This document shows, in pieces, positions 17,201-23,959 of a DNA stretch of 32,107 nt. This stretch comes from Bacteroidales bacterium (GTDB lineage: Bacteria > Bacteroidota > Bacteroidia > Bacteroidales > UBA1715). Both the position numbers and the translations under genes were made by a program. The stretch is from assembly GCA_017642535.1 (NCBI GenBank), contig JAGCOW010000094.1:1-32107 (forward strand), in the 5' to 3' direction. Position 1 is the first letter of the stretch. Each line of letters begins with the position of its first letter. The notes below the pieces were generated by a model that was not told where the DNA came from, did no database searches, and saw only the letters and a list, made by a program, of their open reading frames with translations.

Positions 17201-17484
17201 CCTATTTTGTGGATACGAGCCGACAGTTTTGCCTCGATTTTGAATTTCAATTTTTCCGTATCAACATCACCTTTGGCACTTGCCTTTTCTGTAATACGGC
17301 TGATGTCGGCCATCACTTCGTCATATTCCTGCTCGAATGTAGGAAGATATTTTTTCGCCAAGTCCTTATTCAACTGGGCAGCCAAAAACAATTCTACGAT
17401 TTTAATTTTGTCGCTTTTGTTACCATCCGTTTTCGCAAAAACGGCAAATAATTTCAATAGTGCTTCAATTATACGTTCACTCAT
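14290..17484 (-). CDS. ABCG-type ABC transporter with TerB-like N-terminal region
   Basis: A single 1064-residue chain carries ATPase and permease in the ABCG order. Residues 1-155 are helical and acidic, with two segments (LFAVFAKTDGNKSDKIKIVELFL and LEFVATDNSITDSDKEFLNALV) that resemble TerB-like repeats. Residues about 190-265 form a beta-rich segment that may be FHA-like (low certainty). The ATPase has Walker A GASGAGKST (295-303), signature ISGGQ (402-406) and Walker B LFLDEP (423-428). About six hydrophobic segments follow from residue 600; a soluble loop of roughly 250 residues (about 780-1025) precedes the last helix (YWANAIIIWLMSVACYFVLYF). The cargo is unknown. Two exported proteins of unknown function lie just upstream in the operon, 26 bases away, and are the natural candidates for partners. 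Confidence 0.9.
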   Translation of the reverse strand: MSERIIEALLKLFAVFAKTDGNKSDKIKIVELFLAAQLNKDLAKKYLPTFEQEYDEVMADISRITEKASAKGDVDTEKLKFKIEAKLSARIHKIGNSINQELTQRQKLYVVISLLEFVATDNSITDSDKEFLNALVEDLNIDNDEYNQLCEFIVHPFDEIADSENLLIINSKQETGEELAKHICSPHLAGTIKVFYLRASNLLIFRSFGVGEITLNSQPIYEDKVTILNIGTAIRSLQITPIYYSQILNIFNTANSEAGVVFKADDITYKFKGGNTGLHEFSMEEASGSLVGIMGASGAGKSTLLNVLNGNYKPTTGKVTINGIDLHNDEEGKLNGLIGFVPQDDLLIKELTVYENLFYSAKLCFDNLTDEEIKDRAEKVLQSLGLFERKDNVVGDELKKEISGGQRKRLNIALELIREPAILFLDEPTSGLSSKDSENIMDLLKELALKGKLVFVVIHQPSSDIFKTFDRLVILDTGGYQIYYGAPVDSIMYFKECTRQADWFVSECPTCGNVNPEQIFNITEAKILNEDGSPMLNEKRQEIRKLAPTDWFEIYQQKKKPLDNKPIPKELPEITFKIPNWVRQLKVFIVRDLLSKVSNMQYVMINALESPIIAVFLAFIIKYWNVDESGSVGYTLMNNVNIPVYIFMLVICGFFIGLSASAEEIFRDQKIRSRESFLHLSWSSYLISKIIILLGISAIQSFLFIILGNWILEIHGMMFKYWFMAFSVWSFANIIGLIISDSFNDIKTIYILIPFLVIPQIILSGIIVSFDKLNPTISNPQDIPWYGEVITSRWAYEGLAVEQYANNEYEAPFFELDMRISECSYRKGEWSNQLNNKLNDCIRFKEYNENQEQFNKNVILVANEIEKELNNSGDVIKIAPQVLENLRSDNVTEETLLAARDYVTAIRQFYIKQNNKYRSAKDKLTYSIIKEMGAEACEELNVPEIERTPRVIDSLGNASFLELKKRYYNESLEEFCKNENDLTVLIEYKGNLVQKTDPVFITPTSKFMRAHFYAPKKPCFGTYLNTYWANAIIIWLMSVACYFVLYFRLLRRGVEALGNIKFGK

Positions 17485-17510
17485 ATCTCTAAATATTTAC
17501 TGCAAAAATA

Positions 17511-17909
17511 CTACTTTTTAAATCCTATCAATAAAATTAAATCATCATTTTCAACATTGTCTTCAACCAAATTCAACCGTATGGTGCAATTCAAGGTCTC
17601 TTTTATCCTAAAATTCCAATAATTGGTATATCCGTAATTTTTATTATTGAAGATGATATTTCCATCAACATCAATGATTTGCATCTGTACTTTCTTCGCA
17701 TTGTGCGGACAGACAATCACCCTGTATTCATTACCTTCGATAAACGTAACCTCACATTGTTTTGTCTCGTAATTCTTTATCGTTGTCGCATAATATTGTC
17801 CGTCGGAAACATAATCTTCCGAAAGCAAGGACGCACATTGCACCTGCGCATTTGCCGAAAAGCAAAAGCAAACACACAACAAACTGAATATCAAACAAAA
17901 GCGTCTCAT
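17511..17909 (-). CDS. Hypothetical secreted protein, 132 residues
   Basis: A clear signal peptide (RRFCLIFSLLCVCFCFSANA, cleaved near residue 21) leads to a small, beta-rich mature domain of about 110 residues. This contains EGNEYRVIVCPHNAKKVQMQIIDVDGNIIF and ends LILLIGFKK. The pattern of short alternating strands suggests a compact beta-sandwich in the periplasm. Three cysteines remain in the mature part. I do not recognise the family. It overlaps the upstream lipoprotein gene by four bases and precedes the ABC transporter by 26, so the three are almost certainly co-transcribed and may form one envelope system. Confidence 0.8.
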   Translation of the reverse strand: MRRFCLIFSLLCVCFCFSANAQVQCASLLSEDYVSDGQYYATTIKNYETKQCEVTFIEGNEYRVIVCPHNAKKVQMQIIDVDGNIIFNNKNYGYTNYWNFRIKETLNCTIRLNLVEDNVENDDLILLIGFKK

Positions 17910-18808
17910 TGAACCACGTTTTTTCTAAGTTTTTCTATTTTATCTGAAATAAGTCTGATATGTTCGGGATACACGTTCAATGACGATTCACTGTTAATTA
18001 CCGTCAAGTGACGATTGGGATACGTCGTTGGTTCCTTATAGGTATAATTAAAATCTATACCGTCGAATTCGTAGCAGATATCAACTATTTCGTCAATCAA
18101 GTCCATAAACTCTGGGGATTTCTCGTAATATGGACGAAGAATGTTGAGAATTGCCTCGGCGGCAAACTTATGTTCCGCAATTTTTTGAACGATGATTGGG
18201 TCGGACGACGTTTTTTGAATCTGCGTCAACAAATAAAGACTTTCTATCCAACAACCAGCCATAATCAGCGACGCTTCGGCCTTTTGGTTCTCGCCTTTCA
18301 GCAATCGGTCGGATTCACGAAACTTTGTTGTAAGAATATACAACAACGAATCCTTGTTGCCCATATTATTCTCCAAACGCTCCATAGTCTGTGCGTCAAA
18401 CACCGTTGACAGCTCTATCCTATTTGCAAGCGATTTCAGAACGCCAAAATAATTCAACGCCTCGGTCGTTTGGTCATACAATGATAAATATGAAATGTCG
18501 ATTCCATACACGCCCATATTCAATAGTCGCTTAAACGACGATTCGTAGGAACTGAACTTCCCCACTGGATTAGGATAATCTTGATTGTATTCCAAATGCA
18601 TTTCGTCAATATGCTTCATCATTTCGTAAGGTGACGGCAGACAATAAATCGTACCGTTAATCATACCGACAAGGTTTTTGGAACGACTTTCAAGTAAGAG
18701 GGAATCCTCACGTGCCAAGTCTTCGTCTTGCGAGTTGTTATTTCCACCACACGAAGCAACCACCATGGCTACAAGCGAAATAAGGCATATACGAATCAGT
18801 TTTTCCAT
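17906..18808 (-). CDS. Hypothetical lipoprotein, 300 residues
   Basis: The start used is ATG at 18806-18808, giving MEKLIRICLISLVAMVVASC with the lipobox VVASC. A longer reading would begin at a TTG at 18815-18817 and adds only three residues. After the lipidated cysteine comes GGNNNSQDED, an acidic, flexible spacer that in Bacteroidota often favours surface export of lipoproteins. The rest is mostly helical (for example YESSFKRLLNMGVYGIDISYL and AEASLIMAGCWIESLYLLTQI), with no enzyme motif that I can see. It is the first gene of the ten-gene minus-strand unit and overlaps the secreted-protein gene by four bases. Confidence 0.82.
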   Translation of the reverse strand: MEKLIRICLISLVAMVVASCGGNNNSQDEDLAREDSLLLESRSKNLVGMINGTIYCLPSPYEMMKHIDEMHLEYNQDYPNPVGKFSSYESSFKRLLNMGVYGIDISYLSLYDQTTEALNYFGVLKSLANRIELSTVFDAQTMERLENNMGNKDSLLYILTTKFRESDRLLKGENQKAEASLIMAGCWIESLYLLTQIQKTSSDPIIVQKIAEHKFAAEAILNILRPYYEKSPEFMDLIDEIVDICYEFDGIDFNYTYKEPTTYPNRHLTVINSESSLNVYPEHIRLISDKIEKLRKNVVQ

Positions 18809-18825
18809 TGAAAACAATTATCAAC

Positions 18826-18853
18826 GAAAAATACTATATTTTCTTGAAACAAA
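18826..18853 (-). promoter_or_regulatory. Possible promoter for the porU-containing operon
   Basis: On the minus strand TATTTTTC (complement of 18826-18833) is one base off TAnnTTTG. TTTG (complement of 18850-18853) precedes it with a 16-base spacer, shorter than the usual 18-20. The leader to the ATG at 18808 would be about 10-12 bases. The region is very AT-rich, so this could be chance. Confidence 0.3.
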
Positions 18854-18918
18854 AAAAATAATGAAATAGTTTTTATTAAAAGTTATTGCAGAAAAACAAT
18901 TCGTTATAAATAACATAT

Positions 18919-20169
18919 CTACATCAATCGTTTCACACACGCAACGGCTTCGGCAACAATGTCGTCTTCGCCATCGACGTGACCGTTTCGCATAACAAAT
19001 TTGCCGTTACACATCACAGAATCAATAGCACGAGAATCGGCACCATAAATCCAGTTGCTCACAATGTCGTGACATGGCACCATGCGTTCATTATCCATAC
19101 GAATCAAAATGCAGTCGGCAAGCCAACCTTCTTCTATCCTACCAGCATTCTGGATTCCGTACGCTTTTGCACCATTCTCGGTTGCAAGTTTCAAAATGTC
19201 GTTTTTTGAGACTATCACACTCGCATCATTCGCCTTAGTGAGCAAACCTGCCATTTTCATCTCTTCGCGCATATCCAAATTATTGTTCGACGAAGCCCCG
19301 TCGGTTCCCAACGCAACCATAATATTGTTTTTCAACAAACTCACGATATTAGGAATGCCACTTCCCAATTTCAAGTTCGAACATGGATTCACGACCGCTA
19401 CCGCACCAACTTGCGAAAACAATTTCTTGTCTTTCTCTGTAAAATGCACACAATGAGCCGCTACGAAATGAGAAGACAACGCACCCCATTTTTCCATCAG
19501 CTCTACAGGAGTGCATTTATATTGCAGAAAACAATCATTGACTTCCTTGCTCGTTTCAGACAAATGCGTGTGCAATACATACTTTTCCTCTTTTGCAATA
19601 GCAATGCTTCGTTTGAAACATTCGTCAGTATTTGTATAAATGGCGTGTGGCATAACGACCAATTTCACCCGTTCCGATTCGCCTTTATGCTGTTTCAAAA
19701 ACGTAAAATTATCCTCCAAGTCTTTCGGACTTGTCAGCACGTCGGAAATTGTTACGCCAATAGCAGCACGAATGCCCATTTCCTCCACTACTTTCATCGT
19801 CGCCTCACGATGCCAATACATATCTGAAAAAAACACAGTTCCCGACTTTATCATTTCAAGCACGGCAAGACGACTACCAATCTCTATGTCTTTTGCCGTC
19901 AACTTTGCCTCAAAAGGCCATATATAATCGTTGAGCCACTCAAACAACGGCGTATCATCGGCATAGCCACGTACCAAGGTCATTGCAGCATGTGTGTGAG
20001 CATTATAAAAAGCTGGAAGAATAGCCAAACCACTACAATCAATGAGTTCAGCATTATCATATTGTTTCCGTTGCTCCGAAGGCACTATTTCAGAAAACCG
20101 ATTTCCGTCAATCACAATATCACTGATTGTGTCATTAAGCAAGACCGATTGTAAAACTATTTTTCCCAT
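18919..20169 (-). CDS. mtaD: Amidohydrolase, MTA/SAH deaminase type
   Basis: These cytoplasmic metal enzymes deaminate 5'-methylthioadenosine and S-adenosylhomocysteine to their inosine forms, feeding salvage of SAM by-products. The protein is 416 residues. It has a beta-sandwich start, then the TIM barrel with the metal ligands His58 and His60 (NAHTHAAM), His202 (HTHLSE, with the catalytic Glu), His239 (AAHCVH) and Asp290 (LGTDGASSNNNLDM). The LVRGYADDTPLFEWL segment is typical of the MtaD/TrzN/guanine deaminase branch. The substrate within that branch cannot be proven from motifs; other adenosine-like deaminases are possible. It starts two bases after the peroxidase gene ends, so both are in one operon. 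The stop is followed by AT-rich DNA with only a weak short hairpin. Confidence 0.85.
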   Translation of the reverse strand: MGKIVLQSVLLNDTISDIVIDGNRFSEIVPSEQRKQYDNAELIDCSGLAILPAFYNAHTHAAMTLVRGYADDTPLFEWLNDYIWPFEAKLTAKDIEIGSRLAVLEMIKSGTVFFSDMYWHREATMKVVEEMGIRAAIGVTISDVLTSPKDLEDNFTFLKQHKGESERVKLVVMPHAIYTNTDECFKRSIAIAKEEKYVLHTHLSETSKEVNDCFLQYKCTPVELMEKWGALSSHFVAAHCVHFTEKDKKLFSQVGAVAVVNPCSNLKLGSGIPNIVSLLKNNIMVALGTDGASSNNNLDMREEMKMAGLLTKANDASVIVSKNDILKLATENGAKAYGIQNAGRIEEGWLADCILIRMDNERMVPCHDIVSNWIYGADSRAIDSVMCNGKFVMRNGHVDGEDDIVAEAVACVKRLM

Positions 20170-20171
20170 AT

Positions 20172-21368
20172 TTATTGTATAAAAAATTCATCATTAGGTC
20201 GAGGATTTGAATAATCTGGATTCGTTAAAAAACTCGTGTCGGACAAAGTAAGCAAAAATGCCTTCAAATCTTGCAATTCTTGTTGCGATAAATGCATACC
20301 TCCGTGATTCACCCCTATCATAAGCGGATCGACATACGGAGAACGTTTTAAATCGGAATTATAGAACTCCAAAACTTCGTCCAACGTCGCGAATCTGCCA
20401 TCGTGCATATAGGGAGCGGTATATTCAACATTACGCAAGGTCGGAACCCTATATTTACCTTTATCTGCAGGATTTTTTGTCACAGACGAATAATCGTTTT
20501 TATCTATAAAAGCACTATCCTTCGCATTATTTAAAAACAAATTGGTCGTCCACAACGGCAAGGCTGGCGAACCGTGACAATGAAAGCAGTCGCCACTCTC
20601 GGTTGAGAACAAGAAAAATCCCCGTCGCTCCGACTCCGTCAGTTGATATTCGCCACGCATAAATTGATCAAATTTTGAGTTAAACGACACCAACGAACGA
20701 ACAAATTGTGCCACCGCTTTTTCAATCTTGTCGATTGTGATTTCTTCTGTACCAAATGCTTTTTTGAACATTGGCGGATAAAGCGAATCACTCCGAATCA
20801 AATCCACCGATTTCTCTATGGAACCATTACCCTCGTGTGGAGCAACAATCATCATCCACACAAATGATTCTATGTTTTTGTAATGAAATTCTTCCTGTTC
20901 GGGAACGCCATATTTACCACCGAGTTGCGTGTTATTATTGTTTACAAATCCATTCCACATATAACCCTCGTTAATCCACACAAGATTAATCAGCGGCATC
21001 ATAGTATGTGGCGTCGGAACTCCCGTCAATCCAAACGTTTTTCCCCCTTTGAATTTCGGGTGATCTATGCCACATTCAAACGAATGAGTTTGTTTGTGGC
21101 ACGTCGCACACGACATAAGACTATCTTTGTGCGTCCTCCCCGCCAACCGACCATCGTAAAACAAGTGTCGCCCCAACTCTACGCCTTCCTCCGTCATTGG
21201 ATTATCAATAGGAATGTTCATATAATCAGGCGCATACGAAACGGGAAACGAATATGGCGTAGGCATCTGTAGTTTCTCTTTCGGTGTCAAAATATACGCG
21301 ACAACGCCGACATATATGCCAACACCCAGCAACAACAATCCTATCCTATTATATTTTGTTTTCGCCAT
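20172..21368 (-). CDS. Di-heme cytochrome c peroxidase (MauG/CcpA family)
   Basis: This 398-residue periplasmic enzyme is anchored by one N-terminal helix (IGLLLLGVGIYVGVVAYIL, 9-27). It has two CxxCH heme sites: CATCH (87-91) and CFHCH (261-265). After the second heme comes the family's APYMHDGRFATLDEVLEFY segment near the C-terminus. The role is reduction of H2O2 to water using electrons from small cytochromes; some relatives oxidise protein side chains instead. It needs heme c attachment machinery, which is not in the window. A TATCTTTA box, one base off the -7 consensus, lies at 21383-21390 (minus strand). A terminator for the preceding gene lies just upstream, so this operon is separate from the EF-hand gene. 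Confidence 0.93.
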   Translation of the reverse strand: MAKTKYNRIGLLLLGVGIYVGVVAYILTPKEKLQMPTPYSFPVSYAPDYMNIPIDNPMTEEGVELGRHLFYDGRLAGRTHKDSLMSCATCHKQTHSFECGIDHPKFKGGKTFGLTGVPTPHTMMPLINLVWINEGYMWNGFVNNNNTQLGGKYGVPEQEEFHYKNIESFVWMMIVAPHEGNGSIEKSVDLIRSDSLYPPMFKKAFGTEEITIDKIEKAVAQFVRSLVSFNSKFDQFMRGEYQLTESERRGFFLFSTESGDCFHCHGSPALPLWTTNLFLNNAKDSAFIDKNDYSSVTKNPADKGKYRVPTLRNVEYTAPYMHDGRFATLDEVLEFYNSDLKRSPYVDPLMIGVNHGGMHLSQQELQDLKAFLLTLSDTSFLTNPDYSNPRPNDEFFIQ

Positions 21369-21392
21369 TATCGTTTTGTTTGTAAAGATAAC

Positions 21393-21421
21393 AAAAAGGG
21401 AGAACTTTCATTCTCCCCTTT
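21393..21421 (-). terminator. Rho-independent terminator after the EF-hand gene
   Basis: On the minus strand a stem of about ten base pairs (AAAGGGGAGAA / TTCTCCCTTT, with one bulged base) and a six-base loop is followed by a T-rich run. It lies 27 bases after the stop codon at 21448. Confidence 0.75.
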
Positions 21422-21447
21422 CATTCTTAATTATGAAATCTTATATC

Positions 21448-23691
21448 TTATTCTACTACCGCAGTAGTGTCAGCCACTTGTTGTAACGTATCGGCAACTG
21501 TTTGAAGCGTATCTGCCGCACATTCAGCTACTTCGGCTTCGGCACCGCAGTTGAATGGCCAAATGTCGAAATACCACAATGCGGCAACGCCAATGGCAAG
21601 AAGAACAACACCAATCAAAAGTTTCTTCCACCAAGCCATTCCTTTGTCGGCAAATGGGTCAGCCAAAGCGACTTTCGGGAATTGGGCCATCTTCGTCAAC
21701 GTAGCACCAAACGTAATGTTCACAAATGCCTGAGCATTCACAGCCCAACCGTTTGCGTTCAACAGCGGAGCAAGATTACGTTTACGCAATTTCAACCACG
21801 CCATCACCATCGACGGACCAGAAATCAACAATATAATTCCGACGAATACCAAAATAACTTGCCACCAGGTAAGTTGCGCGAAACCAGATACGACGCTCAC
21901 GCAGAACGAGCCCAAGAAGCCCAACGCCATACCAATTGCGGCAAAGATACCGGCAAACTTGGCAATGTCGAACGGTTGTGCCTGTTGTGGTTTTGCTCCA
22001 TCAGCTGGAGCGGCAGCAGCCGTTTCAGAAACCGAAGCAGTCATATTGTCGAACGACTTGGAATCCTTCTCGGCAGCCGATTTGTTAATCAAATCAGTTA
22101 CCCAATTTGCAAATTTGCGGTACGGAGACCAGAATGCCTGACGAATACTGATAGGATTATCGATGATTTTTACAACCGTTGCATCCCAATCAACACCGTC
22201 GCGGTCGTAGAAAATGGCATTTTTCCCAACCATCAAATTATCAATGTCGCCATCGGTCATTACGGCAACAATCGTCATAGTCTCGTTTTTCTTTTTAGAA
22301 TGGCAGTCGCAGTACAACAAATACATTCCGCTCAAACCAGCGGTAAGATTGTGTTTGCCCATATCGCTCACCTTCACGCACAAATCGCAACTACGTTGGT
22401 CAATGTAAAGCGTACCAGCTTGGAAGATTGCCTTCTTGTTTTCGTCGCGCGTGTAAAAATCAGAGAATGTCACATAGTTTTTAATCAACTTGTAAATATC
22501 TCTATAATAATGGGTTAATTTATTTACTGTAACAATTTCGTTTGACTTGGTTTCTTCGGCTTTATCCTGTTCAACCAATGCCAACAACGCATCTTTCTGA
22601 TTTTTTTCTACGATTTCCTTAATCACATCAACGCCAAGCGACTCAACAATTTCGCCCTTCTTTGCCGCTTTCCACGCCTCGAACGGACCGAATTTCGCAC
22701 CGATTGCGTTCCAGTCAGCTTCGGAAATAGATTTTTGTTTTGGAAAATCAACATCAAAAATCAACAATTTAATATTTGCGAATGCCGCTTCCCACGCAGG
22801 GTTTATGCCACCATTCAAAGGCAATTCCAACTTACTGTTCACGCGAGCCAACGGATAACCGGCAATCTCCTCGGTGCAAGCCGACAAACTTTTTTCGCTG
22901 ATGGCTTCCATACGAGCAACCGTCACGTCCAAAGCCGCCGAAGAGTCAGCGTTGAACGCCGTCAATTTGCAACGCATAAAGAAATCCTCTACTTTCTCTT
23001 TGAGAGCATTATACGCAGCAAGAGCCGCTTCGGTATTGTCACCATACGGGAAAACCGTTTCCTTGTTTGCATCCTCGCTGGTGAACCATGTCATATAATC
23101 ATTGCAGTTCGTGTAGAACGCTTCGATTTGTTCAGCATTCACGCCGTCAACGCCGCTACGGTCAGGCGTAGAGCCAATTGTTTTCACACAATTAGCAATC
23201 ACAGCTTTGAGAGCTTCATCGTCGGTGGAATTTTCGGTAATCACACCATCGCCGTTGAATTTTGTCTTTGCAAAAATTGCAATGCTGTCGGACGTATCGG
23301 CAACAGAAATTTCATTTTTATCAAGTTCAAGATTTGCAAGAATCTGTTTTGCAGAATCATACAATTTTTTACCGTCCTCGTCATCTTGATTAATATCGTC
23401 AAGCGAGATAGTATCTTCCTGTTTCAAAAGCAAATCAGGATTTTTCAACACTTTAGTAATCCACGTGGCAGCTTCCACAACTTCGTGCACACGAATTTTG
23501 CCGTCGCCGTCGAGGTCCATCAACTCAAGTGTTTTTTCGTCAATTTCAAGACCTTTGGTAGGACAACTCAACACTGTCCACATTTTTTGGTCCAATTCCT
23601 TCAGGTGAGCAATATCCTCACCAGACTCAATGTTTACGCGAGGTACGCCTCCAACAGTTGAGAATTTCCAATCGTATTGTTTTTCAGCCAT
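21448..23691 (-). CDS. EF-hand membrane protein of unknown function, 747 residues
   Basis: There is no signal peptide. The N-terminal part holds one canonical EF-hand loop, DLDGDGKIRVHE (59-70; Asp at 59, 61, 63, Gly64, Ile66, Glu70). Later segments such as FNGDGVITENS are degenerate. Residues about 100-560 are mixed, Asp/Lys-rich, and without known catalytic motifs; two close cysteine pairs (CDLC and CDC) lie around 450-480. After an Ala/Pro/Gln-rich linker come three hydrophobic segments (about 579-603, 611-632, 691-708). The tail contains a short repeat, ADTLQTVADTLQQVADT. A large calcium-binding cytoplasmic domain on a membrane anchor is the simplest reading. The gene stands alone between its own promoter (23719-23726) and terminator (21393-21421). 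I do not know the family. Confidence 0.8.
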   Translation of the reverse strand: MAEKQYDWKFSTVGGVPRVNIESGEDIAHLKELDQKMWTVLSCPTKGLEIDEKTLELMDLDGDGKIRVHEVVEAATWITKVLKNPDLLLKQEDTISLDDINQDDEDGKKLYDSAKQILANLELDKNEISVADTSDSIAIFAKTKFNGDGVITENSTDDEALKAVIANCVKTIGSTPDRSGVDGVNAEQIEAFYTNCNDYMTWFTSEDANKETVFPYGDNTEAALAAYNALKEKVEDFFMRCKLTAFNADSSAALDVTVARMEAISEKSLSACTEEIAGYPLARVNSKLELPLNGGINPAWEAAFANIKLLIFDVDFPKQKSISEADWNAIGAKFGPFEAWKAAKKGEIVESLGVDVIKEIVEKNQKDALLALVEQDKAEETKSNEIVTVNKLTHYYRDIYKLIKNYVTFSDFYTRDENKKAIFQAGTLYIDQRSCDLCVKVSDMGKHNLTAGLSGMYLLYCDCHSKKKNETMTIVAVMTDGDIDNLMVGKNAIFYDRDGVDWDATVVKIIDNPISIRQAFWSPYRKFANWVTDLINKSAAEKDSKSFDNMTASVSETAAAAPADGAKPQQAQPFDIAKFAGIFAAIGMALGFLGSFCVSVVSGFAQLTWWQVILVFVGIILLISGPSMVMAWLKLRKRNLAPLLNANGWAVNAQAFVNITFGATLTKMAQFPKVALADPFADKGMAWWKKLLIGVVLLAIGVAALWYFDIWPFNCGAEAEVAECAADTLQTVADTLQQVADTTAVVE

Positions 23692-23718
23692 ATTATTTTA
23701 TTTACAAATTATAGTAAG

Positions 23719-23726
23719 CAAATATA
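23719..23726 (-). promoter_or_regulatory. Promoter -7 box for the EF-hand gene
   Basis: TATATTTG on the minus strand is an exact match to TAnnTTTG and lies 27 bases before the ATG at 23691. No clear -33 box is seen upstream. Confidence 0.5.
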
Positions 23727-23902
23727 CAAGAAAAATAAGAACGGATTATTAAGAATCCAATTTTTCTACATTGCTAATATCTCACTCTTCGTGACGCAGA
23801 AAATATGCACCAATACAGAAAAGGGATTTGGCGATATCAAGTAATTTATTAAGAAGAAATGCACAACTTATAAACAATTTTTTGAACTTTTTGTGCATTT
23901 TT

Positions 23903-23934
23903 CTTGCATTTTACATTTTTGCACATTATTTTTG
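23903..23934 (+). promoter_or_regulatory. Promoter for the SPOR-protein gene
   Basis: TATTTTTG (23927-23934) is an exact -7 box, with CTTG at 23903-23906 as a poor -33 box 20 bases upstream. It lies 25 bases before the ATG at 23960. That placement argues against the upstream TTG at 23828 being the start. Confidence 0.5.
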
Positions 23935-23959
23935 TTGCGGTTCTAAATCGGAAAGACTT

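Noticed and set aside
16747..17451. 234-residue open frame on the plus strand
   Set aside because: It lies wholly antisense to the N-terminal part of the ABC transporter, whose motifs are certain. The translation has no recognisable domain and reflects complementary codon use.
21502..22518. 338-residue open frame on the plus strand
   Set aside because: It is antisense to the EF-hand membrane protein, with Arg/His-rich composition typical of shadow frames and no promoter.
22735..23661. 308-residue open frame on the plus strand
   Set aside because: It is antisense to the EF-hand protein's N-terminal half. It is Phe/Arg/Asn-rich with no domain, and the canonical EF-hand on the other strand fixes the coding strand.
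23828..23959. N-terminal extension of the SPOR protein from a TTG start
   Set aside because: An exact promoter -7 box (23927-23934) lies inside it, and the extension would add a second hydrophobic segment. ATG 23960 gives a normal signal anchor.
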